Of a stretch of DNA of 64,000 nucleotides, positions 18,982 to 28,030 are shown piece after piece. Both the position numbers and the translations under genes were made by a program. The notes beneath the pieces are model-generated. The model saw only the letters and a list, made by a program, of their open reading frames with translations. It was not told the DNA's origin and did no database searches. The stretch is taken from the NCBI RefSeq assembly GCF_039908645.1, contig NZ_CP150917.1:2119501-2183500 (forward strand). Direction: 5' to 3'. How positions within the stretch are numbered: position 1 is the first letter of the stretch; each line of letters starts with the position of its first letter. Source of the stretch: Pseudomonas helvetica (GTDB lineage Bacteria > Pseudomonadota > Gammaproteobacteria > Pseudomonadales > Pseudomonadaceae).

Positions 18982-21699
18982 TCACAAGGTGATTGCGATG
19001 GGCTGCACATTGGCCGCCAACAGACGCTTGATTTCCGGGACACAGGAACCGCATTGCGTGCCGCAACCGAGTTGTTGTTTCAGGCCCTGCAAATCCAGGC
19101 CACTGCGAATGCCGGCGCACACCGCGCTTTCGCTGACGTTCTTGCAGTTGCACAGAGTTTTCGTGGTGCTGACGGATGAGCCCGCACTGCCGGGTGGTGT
19201 GCTCAACGGTGCCAAGAGCCAGCGCCGCAGTTGTTCGTCGGCGCGGCCTTCCAGCCAGAGGTTTTGCAGCCAGTGTTGGGCAAGGGTTTCACCGGCCAGG
19301 CGAATGGCGGTAATCCGGCCCTGTTCGATGCGCACGCGTTTGCCAATGGCGCGCCGTGGATCGTCGTAAGCCAGGACCGGGCCATCGTTGAGTCCCAGTT
19401 GCTGATCGATGGCATGCAGCCGCTGCGGGTCGGGTGCCTGGGCGCTGGCAGCGCGTATCAGCAGCGCCGGGCGTTCACGGCCGGCCAAGCTGAGGCTGAC
19501 GTAGGAAAAGTCCTCACAGAGAGGTCGTAAGGTCTCGAAATGCTGCTGAACATCGCCCTCAACCAGTGCGAACAAATGCCATGGCAGCTTTACCGGCTCG
19601 ATACGCACGCCGCTGTGCTTGAGTTCGGGTTGCTTCGACAGGGGGTCGAATGCCGGCTGCGTGAGCGTATTGACGCCACCCTTGAGGAAACGGTCTCCCC
19701 AGTGCATCGGCAGAAACGCCTGGCCCGGGCGCACACTGTCATCACTGCCGACCGCAACGATCACGCTGCCTCGACGGCTTTTGAGGTTGACCAGATCGCC
19801 GGTCTGCAGTCGATAGCGACGCAGTTCATCAGGGTGCAGGCTCAGCAGGGCTTCGCTGACGTGGCCGAACAATTGTGCAGCCGTGCCAGTGCGGCTCATG
19901 CCGTGCCATTGATCGCGCAGGCGCCCGGTGATCAGGGTCAGCGGAAAGCGTGCGTCACGCTGCTCTTTGGCCGCGCGATATGGATCGGCGACAAACTGTG
20001 CACGGCCGCTCTCGGTAGGGAAAATCCCGTCCGCGTAAAGCCGTGGCGTTCCGCTCGAGGCGCCGTCCGGGAACGGCCATTGCTGCGGGCCGAGGCGATC
20101 GAGCAGCGCATGGCTGATCCCGCAGAGGTCCAGATCGCGTCCGCGTGTCAGTTGTTTGTATTCATCGAAGACCTGCGCCGGTTGTTCGAAAGTAAACAGG
20201 CTGGGCTGTCCTGGACGCAGGCGCCGCTCCAGGCGTTGTGCGAAATCCACAGTGATCGCCCAGTCCGGGCGCGCTTCACCCGGTGCGTTGATGGCGCGGC
20301 GAACATGGGAAATCCGCCGTTCGGAGTTGGTCACCGTGCCTTCTTTCTCACCCCAACTGGCGGCCGGCAGCAGCAGGTCGGCAAACGGCGCGGTTTCGGT
20401 GGTGCGAAAGGCTTCTTGCAGCACCACGAATGGGCAAGCCTGCAATGCAGCGCGCACGGTTTGCTGATCCGGCAGCGACTGCGCAGGGTTGGTGCAGGCG
20501 ATCCACAATGCTTTGATCTTGCCGCTCTGGACCTGTTCGAACAGTTCAATGGCGGTTAGCCCTGTGGTGTCAGGTAGTTTTTCGACACCCCAGTAAGCCG
20601 CCACTTCGGCGCGATGTTGCGCATTGGCTGCTTCGCGATGGCCAGGCAGCAAGTTCGACAAACTGCCGGTTTCGCGCCCGCCCATGGCATTTGGCTGACC
20701 GGTAAGCGAGAAGGGGCCGGCGCCCGGCCGACCGATTTGCCCGGTGGCCAGGTGCAGGTTGATCAGTGCACTGTTTTTTGCGCTGCCGGCAGTGGACTGG
20801 TTCAGCCCCATGCACCATAGCGAGAGAAAACTGCTTGAGGTGCCGACCCACTCGGCGCATTGCTGCAGCTGTTCAACGCTGATCCCGCAAAGTTGCGCGA
20901 CCATTTGCGGGGTGTAATCGCGTACCAGGCTTTTCAGCTCGGCCAAGCCTTCGGTGTGCGCCTTGATGAACTCACGGTCGACCCAGTCTTCCCACAACAG
21001 CAGGTGCAAAATTCCGTGGAACAGCGCGACATCGGTGCCCGGCAGAATGGCCAGGTGCAGGTCGGCGAGGTCACAGGTGTCAGTACGTCGAGGATCAATG
21101 ACGATGACTTTCATCTGTGGTCGGCGGGATTTGGCTTCTTCCAGTCGGCGAAACAGCACCGGATGGGCGTAGGCCATGTTGCTGCCGACAATCATCACGC
21201 AATCGCTCAGCTCAAGGTCTTCATAGCTGCATGGCGGGGCGTCGGCGCCCAGGCTGCGCTTGTAGCCGACCACTGCCGACGACATGCAGAGTCGCGAATT
21301 ACTGTCGATGTTGTTGGTGCCAACCAGCGCCCGGGCCAACTTGTTGAAGGCGTAATAGTCTTCCGTCAGCAATTGCCCGGAGATATAGAACGCCACACTG
21401 TCCGGGCCGTGCTCGGCGATGGTGTCGGCGAAAACGCTGGTGGCGTGATCGAGGGCGGTGTCCCAATCGGTACGGCTGCGGGCCATACCTTTGCCGAGGC
21501 GCAGTTCCGGGTACAGCGCCCGTGCCGCGAGGTCGCCGGTGAGGTGCAGGGTCGAGCCTTTGCTGCACAGCTTGCCGAAGTTGGCCGGGTGCGTCGGGTC
21601 GCCGCTGACGCCGAGGATCTGCTCGCCGTCATGCTCGATCAGTACGCCGCAGCCCACCCCGCAATAACAGCAGGTCGAGGCGGTCGTCTGGCGGCTCAT
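18982..21699 (-). CDS. nasC: Assimilatory nitrate reductase catalytic subunit
   Basis: 905 aa. Cytoplasmic molybdopterin oxidoreductase reducing nitrate to nitrite. The N-terminal [4Fe-4S] site is Cys10-x2-Cys13-x3-Cys17 ('CCYCGVGCG') plus 'FGKLCSKGS'. Bis-MGD domains and a molydopterin dinucleotide-binding domain near 600-720 follow. The C-terminal BFD-like [2Fe-2S] module ('CNCKNVSESAV', 'CGTQCGSCVPEIKRLL') is typical of NasA/NasC enzymes that take electrons directly. The start chosen is ATG 21699, overlapping the nirD stop by one base; the 23-residue upstream extension reads through nirD. Named nasC after the Pseudomonas convention; nasA elsewhere. Confidence 0.95.
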   Translation of the reverse strand: MSRQTTASTCCYCGVGCGVLIEHDGEQILGVSGDPTHPANFGKLCSKGSTLHLTGDLAARALYPELRLGKGMARSRTDWDTALDHATSVFADTIAEHGPDSVAFYISGQLLTEDYYAFNKLARALVGTNNIDSNSRLCMSSAVVGYKRSLGADAPPCSYEDLELSDCVMIVGSNMAYAHPVLFRRLEEAKSRRPQMKVIVIDPRRTDTCDLADLHLAILPGTDVALFHGILHLLLWEDWVDREFIKAHTEGLAELKSLVRDYTPQMVAQLCGISVEQLQQCAEWVGTSSSFLSLWCMGLNQSTAGSAKNSALINLHLATGQIGRPGAGPFSLTGQPNAMGGRETGSLSNLLPGHREAANAQHRAEVAAYWGVEKLPDTTGLTAIELFEQVQSGKIKALWIACTNPAQSLPDQQTVRAALQACPFVVLQEAFRTTETAPFADLLLPAASWGEKEGTVTNSERRISHVRRAINAPGEARPDWAITVDFAQRLERRLRPGQPSLFTFEQPAQVFDEYKQLTRGRDLDLCGISHALLDRLGPQQWPFPDGASSGTPRLYADGIFPTESGRAQFVADPYRAAKEQRDARFPLTLITGRLRDQWHGMSRTGTAAQLFGHVSEALLSLHPDELRRYRLQTGDLVNLKSRRGSVIVAVGSDDSVRPGQAFLPMHWGDRFLKGGVNTLTQPAFDPLSKQPELKHSGVRIEPVKLPWHLFALVEGDVQQHFETLRPLCEDFSYVSLSLAGRERPALLIRAASAQAPDPQRLHAIDQQLGLNDGPVLAYDDPRRAIGKRVRIEQGRITAIRLAGETLAQHWLQNLWLEGRADEQLRRWLLAPLSTPPGSAGSSVSTTKTLCNCKNVSESAVCAGIRSGLDLQGLKQQLGCGTQCGSCVPEIKRLLAANVQPIAITL

Positions 21700-22016
21700 C
21701 AGCCTGCTTCCCGCAGAGCCAGCATGACCCGACCGTTCTCCACCCGCGCCGGATGGTGATGGGCGCAACCGACATCAGGCGCCAGGGCCTGACCGGACTC
21801 CAGGTCGATCTGCCAGTTGTGCAACGGGCAGGCGACGCGTTTACCGTAGATCAGTCCTTGGGACAGCGGTCCACCCTTGTGTGGGCAGCGGTCGTCGAGA
21901 GCGAAAACCTCGTCGTCACTGGTGCGAAAAATCGCGATGTCACCTTTGGGGCCGCTGACGATGCGCGAGCCCAAGGCGTTGATTTCTTCGAGTGCGCAGA
22001 TATCCAGCCAGTTCAT
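21699..22016 (-). CDS. nirD: Nitrite reductase small subunit
   Basis: 105 aa Rieske-fold small subunit of NADH-dependent nitrite reductase. It keeps both Rieske ligand pairs, 'CPHKGGPLSQG' and 'CPLHNWQIDLESG', unlike some NirD proteins that have lost the cluster. The start overlaps the nirB stop by 4 bases (ATGA). Confidence 0.95.
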   Translation of the reverse strand: MNWLDICALEEINALGSRIVSGPKGDIAIFRTSDDEVFALDDRCPHKGGPLSQGLIYGKRVACPLHNWQIDLESGQALAPDVGCAHHHPARVENGRVMLALREAG

Positions 22017-24466
22017 GCCGGCACCTCCAGGTTTTTCACGGGGATCACATCGAACTCCTTCTTCAGCAATGGCTGCTCAAGGCGTTCTTTCCATGGGTCC
22101 TGCTCGAACGACAGGGAGAATTGCAGCCGGTCGTTGAGCGCTTTGCGGCGCTCCGGGTCTTCCAGCACGGCTTTCTTGATGTGCTCCATGCCGACCCGTT
22201 GCAGGTAGTGCACGGTGCGCTCGAGGTAGAAGGCTTCTTCGCGATACAGCTGCAGGAACGCGCCGTTGTACTCGCGCACCTCTTCGGCGGTTTTCAGTTT
22301 GACGAAGAATTCCGCGACCTCGGTTTTGATCCCGCCGTTGCCGCCGATGTACATCTCCCAGCCAGAGTCGACGCCGATGATGCCGACGTCCTTGATCCCG
22401 GCTTCCGAGCAGTTGCGTGGGCAACCAGAGACCGCCAGCTTGACCTTGTGCGGCGACCACATGTTGAACAGGTCATGCTCCAGTTCGATGCCCAGTTGCG
22501 TGGAGTTTTGCGTGCCGAAGCGGCAGAACTCGCTGCCGACGCAGGTTTTCACCGTGCGGATCGATTTGCCGTAGGCATGGCCGGACGGCATGTCGAGGTC
22601 CTTCCAGACGCCAGGCAGATCCTGCTTCTTGATCCCCAGCAAGTCGATGCGCTGGCCGCCCGTGACCTTGACCATGGGCACGTTGTACTTGTCGGCCACA
22701 TCGGCAATACGCCGCAGCTCCGAAGGATTGGTCACACCGCCCCACATCCGTGGGACTACAGAGTACGTGCCGTCTTTCTGGATGTTGGCGTGGGCCCGTT
22801 CGTTGATCAGCCGTGATTGCGGATCGTCCTTGGCCTCGCCTGGCCATGTGGAAATCAGGTAGTAATTGAGCGCCGGGCGGCAGGTGGCGCAGCCATTCGG
22901 GGTGCGCCAGTTCAGGTAGCTCATGGTCCCGGCGATGGTCAGCAGATGCTCTTCGCGGATCGCCTGGCGGATCTGTCCGTGGTTGAGGTCGCTGCAACCG
23001 CAGATGGCTTTTTCACTTTTCGGTTTGACGTCCGCCGCGCCGCCGACGGTGTTGATCAGGATCTGTTCCACCAATCCGGCGCAGGAGCCGCAGGAGCTGG
23101 CCGCTTTGGTGTGTTTCTTGACCTCATCGACGCTGAACAGCCCGTGTTCCTGAATCGCCTTGACGATGGTGCCCTTGCAGACGCCATTGCAACCGCAGAC
23201 TTCGGCGTTATCAGCCATGCTCATGGCTTTGTCCTGGCCTTGATGGCCTACATCCCCCAGAGCGTTTTCGCCGAACATCAGGTGATCGCGGATCTCGCCG
23301 ATGGCGTGGTTCTCGCGAATCTGCCGGAAATACCAGCCGCCATCCGCGGTGTCGCCGTACAGACAGGCACCGACCAGCACGTCATCCTTGATCACCAGTT
23401 TTTTATAGACCCCGCCGATCGGGTCGGAGAGGGTGATGGTTTCGGTGCCTTCGCCGCCCATGAAGTCGCCAGCGGAGAACAGATCGATGCCGGTGACTTT
23501 CAATTTGGTCGAGGTCACCGAGCCCGAATAGCGGGCAAACCCCAGTTGCGCCAAGTGGTTGGCGCAGACCTTGGCCTGCTCGAACAGTGGCGCTACCAGG
23601 CCGTAGGCGATGCCGCGGTGACTGGCGCATTCGCCGATCGCATAGATGCGCGGGTCATAGGTTTGCAGGGTGTCGTTGACCAGAATCCCGCGGTTGCACG
23701 GGATGCCGGATTTTTCCGCGAGTTCGGTATTGGGGCGAATGCCGGCAGCCATCACCACCAGGTCAGCGGGAATGATGTCGCCGTTCTTGAACTGCACCGA
23801 GCCGACCCGGCCATTGCCGGCGTCGTGCAGGGCCTGGGTCTGTTCGCACAGGCGAAAGTGCAAGCCGCGTCCTTCCAGGGCGGTTTGCAGCAACTGGCCG
23901 CTGGTTTTGTCCAGTTGCCGCTCCAGCAACCACTCGCCGAGGTGCACCACGGTCACGTGCATGCCGCGCAGCATCAGCCCATTGGCCGCTTCAAGGCCGA
24001 GCAGGCCGCCGCCGATGACTACCGCGTGCTTGTGGGTCTTGGCGGTGTCGATCATGACCTGGGTGTCGGCGATGTCGCGGTAACCGATGACGCCTTCCAG
24101 GGTATTGCCCGGAATCGGCAGGATAAACGGCGTCGAGCCGGTAGCGATCAGCAGCCGGTCGTATTCGGCTTCGCTGCCGTCTTCGGCGATGACCCGGCGT
24201 TTGACCCGGTCGATTTCCACTACCTTGCGGTTGAGCAGCAGTTTGATGTTGTTTTCCAGGTACCAATCAAGATCGTTGAGCACGATCTCTTCAAAGGTCT
24301 GCTCACCTGCCAGCACCGGCGAGAGAAGAATGCGGTTGTAGTTGGTATGAGGCTCGGCGCCGAAGACCGTGATGTCATACAGCTCGCTGCTCAGCTTGAG
24401 CAATTCTTCCAGGGTGCGAACCCCGGCCATGCCATTGCCGATCATCACCAGTTTTAGTTTTTTCAT
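22013..24466 (-). CDS. nirB: NADH-dependent assimilatory nitrite reductase large subunit
   Basis: 817 aa. Reduces nitrite to ammonium with six electrons from NADH. Domains in order: FAD/NAD(P)-binding reductase (1 to about 300, 'VMIGNGMAGVRTLEELL'), two BFD-type [2Fe-2S] modules (about 415-540, with 'CGCNGVCKGT', 'CGSCAGLVE', 'CGCSDLNHG'), and a sulphite/nitrite reductase half with siroheme-[4Fe-4S] ligands 'CVGSEFCRFGTQ' and 'SGCPRNCSEAG' near 630-680. The start ATG 24466 has a GGAGA site; the longer frame to 24538 reads into the leader. It is the first gene of nirBD-nasC-cobA, behind an ANTAR-type leader and a sigma-54 promoter. Confidence 0.96.
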   Translation of the reverse strand: MKKLKLVMIGNGMAGVRTLEELLKLSSELYDITVFGAEPHTNYNRILLSPVLAGEQTFEEIVLNDLDWYLENNIKLLLNRKVVEIDRVKRRVIAEDGSEAEYDRLLIATGSTPFILPIPGNTLEGVIGYRDIADTQVMIDTAKTHKHAVVIGGGLLGLEAANGLMLRGMHVTVVHLGEWLLERQLDKTSGQLLQTALEGRGLHFRLCEQTQALHDAGNGRVGSVQFKNGDIIPADLVVMAAGIRPNTELAEKSGIPCNRGILVNDTLQTYDPRIYAIGECASHRGIAYGLVAPLFEQAKVCANHLAQLGFARYSGSVTSTKLKVTGIDLFSAGDFMGGEGTETITLSDPIGGVYKKLVIKDDVLVGACLYGDTADGGWYFRQIRENHAIGEIRDHLMFGENALGDVGHQGQDKAMSMADNAEVCGCNGVCKGTIVKAIQEHGLFSVDEVKKHTKAASSCGSCAGLVEQILINTVGGAADVKPKSEKAICGCSDLNHGQIRQAIREEHLLTIAGTMSYLNWRTPNGCATCRPALNYYLISTWPGEAKDDPQSRLINERAHANIQKDGTYSVVPRMWGGVTNPSELRRIADVADKYNVPMVKVTGGQRIDLLGIKKQDLPGVWKDLDMPSGHAYGKSIRTVKTCVGSEFCRFGTQNSTQLGIELEHDLFNMWSPHKVKLAVSGCPRNCSEAGIKDVGIIGVDSGWEMYIGGNGGIKTEVAEFFVKLKTAEEVREYNGAFLQLYREEAFYLERTVHYLQRVGMEHIKKAVLEDPERRKALNDRLQFSLSFEQDPWKERLEQPLLKKEFDVIPVKNLEVPA

Positions 24467-24536
24467 CAGGTTCTCCGGGGAGCTCAGGCTTGCCTCATCA
24501 GGGCGGTCAGGCTGGCTCGACAAATTTTGCGCAAAC

Positions 24537-24642
24537 AAAAAAAGGCGTCCCGCTAGTTACCTAGCGAGGACGCCTTTGTCCTGGTCCCGTTCTCTCGGGA
24601 AGCACACCCTTCGTCGTTGAAGGCCGGGCTTTATGTCTGTTG
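24537..24642 (-). promoter_or_regulatory. NasT/ANTAR antitermination leader of nirB
   Basis: Read on the minus strand from the predicted start near 24642: stem P1 at 24623-24608 (CCTTC, loop AACGAC, GAAGG), stem P2 at 24599-24586 (CCCG, loop AGAGAA, CGGG), then a strong terminator at 24577-24537 (AGGCGTCC / GGACGCCT stem followed by seven U). Both hexaloops have A at position 1 and G at position 4, the known ANTAR recognition signature. In the NasST system, nitrate frees NasT from NasS; NasT then binds such hairpins and prevents termination. The structure is read directly; NasT binding is inferred from the family and the adjacent nasT gene. Confidence 0.88.
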
Positions 24643-24652
24643 GAAAAGGTAA

Positions 24653-24668
24653 TGCAGTGGTCGTGCCA
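24653..24668 (-). promoter_or_regulatory. Sigma-54 promoter of nirB
   Basis: On the minus strand the sequence is TGGCACGACCACTGCA, matching the -24/-12 consensus TGGCACG-N4-TTGCA at all but one position, with GG and GC correctly spaced by 10 bases. It would start transcription near 24642, about 19 bases before hairpin P1. A candidate NtrC half-palindrome (GCAC-N7-GCGC) lies at 24755-24769. Confidence 0.82.
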
Positions 24669-24779
24669 AATCGGGGGAGGGCGCGGTTTTGTTGGGGCGC
24701 GGGCGCTGTCAGTCAGTATGTGTCTTACGTTTCTGCACCAATTCAAGGCGCGTCGCACAGTCATGGCGCGGTGAGGGCC

Positions 24780-24927
24780 TGTGGCGAGGGGGCTTGCCCC
24801 CGTTGGGTTGCGAAGCGACCCTCAAACCTTCAATCGCGGTGTTTCAGGCAGGCCACGGTCTCAGGTTTTACGAGTGCTGCGCACTCGAACGGGGCGGTGC
24901 GGCGTTCCGACAAGCCCCCTCGCCACA
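24780..24927. repeat. REPIN upstream of the nirB promoter
   Basis: Inverted arms 'gtggcgagggggcttgcccc' (from 24781) and its complement ending at 24926 enclose about 105 bases. It fills much of the space between the 3' end of the kinase gene and the nirB promoter, so the 477-base gap holds only this repeat, the sigma-54 promoter and the leader. Confidence 0.85.
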
Positions 24928-24943
24928 GGGAGTCGTGTTTGAC

Positions 24944-26614
24944 TCAGGAATGGAGCAGCAGATACAGCAACACCAGATTGATCAACAACGACACCAGCGC
25001 CAACGTCCGCCACACCTTCAACGGTTCACGTTCCAGCAACGGCCTGGGCCGTACACTCAAACTGCGCCGTTCGCCTTGTTCCAGCAGCAGCAACCATTCC
25101 TCCGCCGTTTCATAGCGTTGCGCCGGGTCGGCGCACACCGCACGCTCCAGGCTTTGTCCCAGCCAGTCGGGTAAATCCGGCCGATAACGATTGGCGTTGA
25201 TTGGCAGGCCAAAGCGCGGACGTTGAAAGGCTTCGATTTCGCCGTAGGGATAATGCCCGGTGGCCAGGTAATAAAGCGTCACGCCGACGGCATACAGATC
25301 CTGTTGCGGTGTCGGTGGACTCCCGTTGAACGCTTCCGGGGCGATATAACTCGGGGTGCCCGGCAGCGCGTTCGATTGGTCTTCGGATAAACCGGTGCAG
25401 TATGCCAGGCCGAAATCCAGCAGCCGTAACTCACCGTCCTCAGACAGCAGCAGGTTTTCCGGTTTGATGTCGCGATGGAAGATCTGCCGCCGATGCAGCA
25501 TGCCCACCGCCCGCAGCAAACGTTCGGCCAGTTGTTGCCATTGGGGCAGCGGCAACGGGCCGTTTTGCGCGAACAGCTCGGCCAGGGTCACCCCCGGATA
25601 CTCGCGCATCACGTAATACAGGTGCTGACGTTGCGCCGCCGGGTGAACTTCCGGAAAGCTTCGACCGGCAACGCGCTTGAGAAACCACTCTTCAGAGAGC
25701 AGCGCCTGGGCGGCCGTGGTGTCGTTGTTCAACGATGAGGGAAGCGTCTTCAGTAGCCAGGGCTGTTGCTGCCCATCACGAACACGGTAAATCAGTGACT
25801 GCTGACTTTGCCCGAGCAGCCTCTCGACGTGCCAGCCCTCGAAGGCCTGACCGGGTTTGAGCGGCGGTGGCAATGGCCATTGCTGCAGCTGGATCAGCGT
25901 ATCGCCGATGCTCGTTTCGCCAAGGGCGTCGACTCGTACCAGCAGCGCGCTGGCGTTGTCCTGACTGCCGGCCAGGTGAGCGGCGTTGACCAGAGTTTGC
26001 GCCGCGCTGTCTAGGTCGGGTTGATCGCGCAGAATGGCCGCGATGGCGGTGTCGCCCAGCGTCGCCCAAACGCCGTCGCTCAGCAGGACGAAGCTCTCAC
26101 CGGCGCGCAATTCACCATCGAGAAAGTCCAGCACCAGATGCTGATCCAGTCCCAATGCGCGCTTGAGCACATGCTGCATGCCCGGTTGTTCCCAGACGTG
26201 GTCCTCAGTGATGCGCTGCAACTGGTCGGCGTGCCAGCGATACACCCGACAATCGCCAACATGCGCCAACGTGAAGCGACGACCGCGCAGCACCAGCGCG
26301 CTGACGGTGGTGAGCAATGGCTGGCCGCCGCCATTGGCCTGCAACCAGCGATTCTGCGCCAGCAGCAGACGGTCCAGCGCTTGCGCCACAGCCCAGGTTT
26401 GCGGCGTGGCGTAGTAATCGAGGGCCAAGGCCTGCAAGGTTGCCCTGGCTGCGAGCCCGCCATCGGCGCATTGACTGACGCCGTCGGCGATGGCGAACAG
26501 AAACCCCTTGCTCGCCGCCAGTTCAGCGGCGGGCGTGACCAGGCGCAGGGCGTCCTGGTTTTCGTCCCGTGGGCCGATGGCGCTGGCCTCGGCGAAGCTC
26601 AATTGCAGGCTCAT
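24944..26614 (-). CDS. Fused PP2C phosphatase - Ser/Thr kinase, membrane-anchored
   Basis: 556 aa with three parts. Residues 1 to about 240 are a PP2C-type phosphatase ('AIADGVSQCADGG', 'THAHVGDCRVYRW' region, 'LLSDGVWATLGD', 'AGSQDNASALLVRVD'). About 265-520 is a Hanks-type Ser/Thr kinase with catalytic loop 'HRDIKPENLLL', 'LLDFGLAYC' (DFG) and 'GTPSYIAPEAF'. A single transmembrane helix (about 535-553) ends the protein, so both enzyme domains face the cytoplasm. It lies 7 bases after nasA and is probably co-transcribed with it. The same kinase lies between nirB and nasA in P. aeruginosa (from memory). Substrate and role in nitrate assimilation are unknown. Confidence 0.9.
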   Translation of the reverse strand: MSLQLSFAEASAIGPRDENQDALRLVTPAAELAASKGFLFAIADGVSQCADGGLAARATLQALALDYYATPQTWAVAQALDRLLLAQNRWLQANGGGQPLLTTVSALVLRGRRFTLAHVGDCRVYRWHADQLQRITEDHVWEQPGMQHVLKRALGLDQHLVLDFLDGELRAGESFVLLSDGVWATLGDTAIAAILRDQPDLDSAAQTLVNAAHLAGSQDNASALLVRVDALGETSIGDTLIQLQQWPLPPPLKPGQAFEGWHVERLLGQSQQSLIYRVRDGQQQPWLLKTLPSSLNNDTTAAQALLSEEWFLKRVAGRSFPEVHPAAQRQHLYYVMREYPGVTLAELFAQNGPLPLPQWQQLAERLLRAVGMLHRRQIFHRDIKPENLLLSEDGELRLLDFGLAYCTGLSEDQSNALPGTPSYIAPEAFNGSPPTPQQDLYAVGVTLYYLATGHYPYGEIEAFQRPRFGLPINANRYRPDLPDWLGQSLERAVCADPAQRYETAEEWLLLLEQGERRSLSVRPRPLLEREPLKVWRTLALVSLLINLVLLYLLLHS

Positions 26615-26621
26615 TGGCGCA

Positions 26622-27833
26622 TCATACCCGCGCGGCGGTCACAGCAGCCGAACCCCAGGTGGTTCTCCAGCGGCGCTTGACCCCGTGCAGGCCAAACCAG
26701 GCCAGGACACCGAGGCTGGCGAACAACCACAAAGCCAGTTGATAGCTGCCGGTGCTCTGCTTGATCGCACCCATGCCTGCCGCGAGGGCGAAACCACCGA
26801 TGCCGCCTGCCATGCCGATCAACCCGGTCATCACGCCGATTTCGCGGCGAAAGCGTTGTGGCACCAGCTGGAACACCGCACCGTTACCCGCGCCAAGGCC
26901 GAGCATGGTGCAGACGAACAGTGCCAGCGCAGCGTAAGAGCTGGGCAGGTTGAAACCCACGGCAGCAATGCAGGTCGCGGCCAGCGTGTACATCACCAGC
27001 AAGGTGCGAATGCCACCGAAACGATCCGCCAGTGCACCACCGAGTGGCCGCATCAAACTGCCGCCGAACACGCAGGCTGCGGTGTAGTAGCCAGCGGTGA
27101 CCGGGCTCAGGCCGTATTGGTCGTTGAAGTAGCCGGGCAGGGCGCTGGCCAGGCCGATGAAGCCGCCGAAGGTCACGCTGTAGAAAAACATGAACCACCA
27201 GCTGTCGCGGTCACCGAGGGCCTTGAAGTAGTCAGTCATGGATTTGGCTTTCGGCCGTTCAGGTGCGTTTTTCGCCAGCCAGGCGAAGATAATCAGCGTC
27301 AGGATCAGCGGGATCAGTGCAAAGCCAAAGACGTTGCTCCAGCCAAACGAGGCCGCCAGCATCGGGGCGATCAGCGCAGCGAATACCGTGCCCGAGTTGC
27401 CCGCACCGGCGATGCCCATCGCCTTGCCTTGATGCTGTGGCGGATACCACTGCGAGGCCAGGGGCAGGGCGACCGCGAACGAGGCGCCGGCCATGCCGAG
27501 GAACAGGCCCAGCAGCAGCGCTTGTTCGTAGCTGTGGATGCCCAGCTTCCAGGCGCCAAACAGGGCGCAAATCACGATCACTTGACCGATCAGCCCGGCG
27601 GTTTTCGGTGACAGACGATCTGCCAGCAGTCCCATCACGAAGCGCAGGAACGCCCCGGCCAGAATCGGCGTGGCCACCACGAGCCCGCGTTGCTGGGTGG
27701 TCAGGTGCAAGTCGGCGGCGATTTGCACTGCCAGTGGACCCAGCAGGTACCAGACCATGAAGCTCAGGTCGAAATACAGAAAGGCCGAGAAGAGTGTCGG
27801 GGTATGGCCGGATTTCCAGAAGCTTGAATTCAT
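26622..27833 (-). CDS. nasA: Nitrate/nitrite transporter (MFS, NNP family)
   Basis: 403 aa, 12 predicted transmembrane helices. Nitrate-nitrite porter signature segments 'GMAGASFAVALPLASQWYP' and 'GNSGTVFAALIAP' are typical. The start chosen, 'MNSSFWKSGHTP', removes a 56-residue upstream extension that corresponds to the regulatory leader. It brings nitrate into the cytoplasm for NasC. The operon with the kinase gene downstream is preceded by an antitermination leader and a sigma-54 promoter. Confidence 0.94.
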   Translation of the reverse strand: MNSSFWKSGHTPTLFSAFLYFDLSFMVWYLLGPLAVQIAADLHLTTQQRGLVVATPILAGAFLRFVMGLLADRLSPKTAGLIGQVIVICALFGAWKLGIHSYEQALLLGLFLGMAGASFAVALPLASQWYPPQHQGKAMGIAGAGNSGTVFAALIAPMLAASFGWSNVFGFALIPLILTLIIFAWLAKNAPERPKAKSMTDYFKALGDRDSWWFMFFYSVTFGGFIGLASALPGYFNDQYGLSPVTAGYYTAACVFGGSLMRPLGGALADRFGGIRTLLVMYTLAATCIAAVGFNLPSSYAALALFVCTMLGLGAGNGAVFQLVPQRFRREIGVMTGLIGMAGGIGGFALAAGMGAIKQSTGSYQLALWLFASLGVLAWFGLHGVKRRWRTTWGSAAVTAARV

Positions 27834-27933
27834 CGCGCACCTCAGCTGTGAAGAGTCTCGAAGGGAGTCATGAGCTTTGCGGTGGCGCGCCGCGACGGCC
27901 GCACCACCGGCCCCGGGCTGTGGGGCCAAAACG

Positions 27934-28020
27934 AAAAAACGCCGCAACCCGCTGCACTTGCGCGAAAGGGGTATGCGACGTCTTTGTCGTAGGTGGGGCA
28001 ACCGCCGTTGGTTACCTGTG
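27934..28020 (-). promoter_or_regulatory. NasT/ANTAR antitermination leader of nasA
   Basis: Read on the minus strand: P1 at 28016-27997 (GGTAACC, hexaloop AACGGC, GGTTGCC, 7 pairs), P2 at 27989-27976 (CGAC, hexaloop AAAGAC, GTCG), then a terminator whose 5' arm (ACGTCGCA, from 27981) overlaps the 3' strand of P2 and whose 3' arm TGCGGCGT ends in six U at 27939-27934. Both hexaloops fit the A1/G4 ANTAR rule. Because P2 and the terminator share bases they are mutually exclusive, the textbook ANTAR mechanism: NasT binding stabilises P1-P2 and lets transcription continue into nasA. Confidence 0.9.
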
Positions 28021-28030
28021 TGGTTTACCT

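Noticed and set aside
24735..24769. NtrC enhancer sites upstream of nirB
   Set aside because: GCAC-N7-GCGC at 24755 is close to the consensus but has a mismatch, and the neighbour at 24735 has the wrong spacing; mentioned only in the promoter entry.
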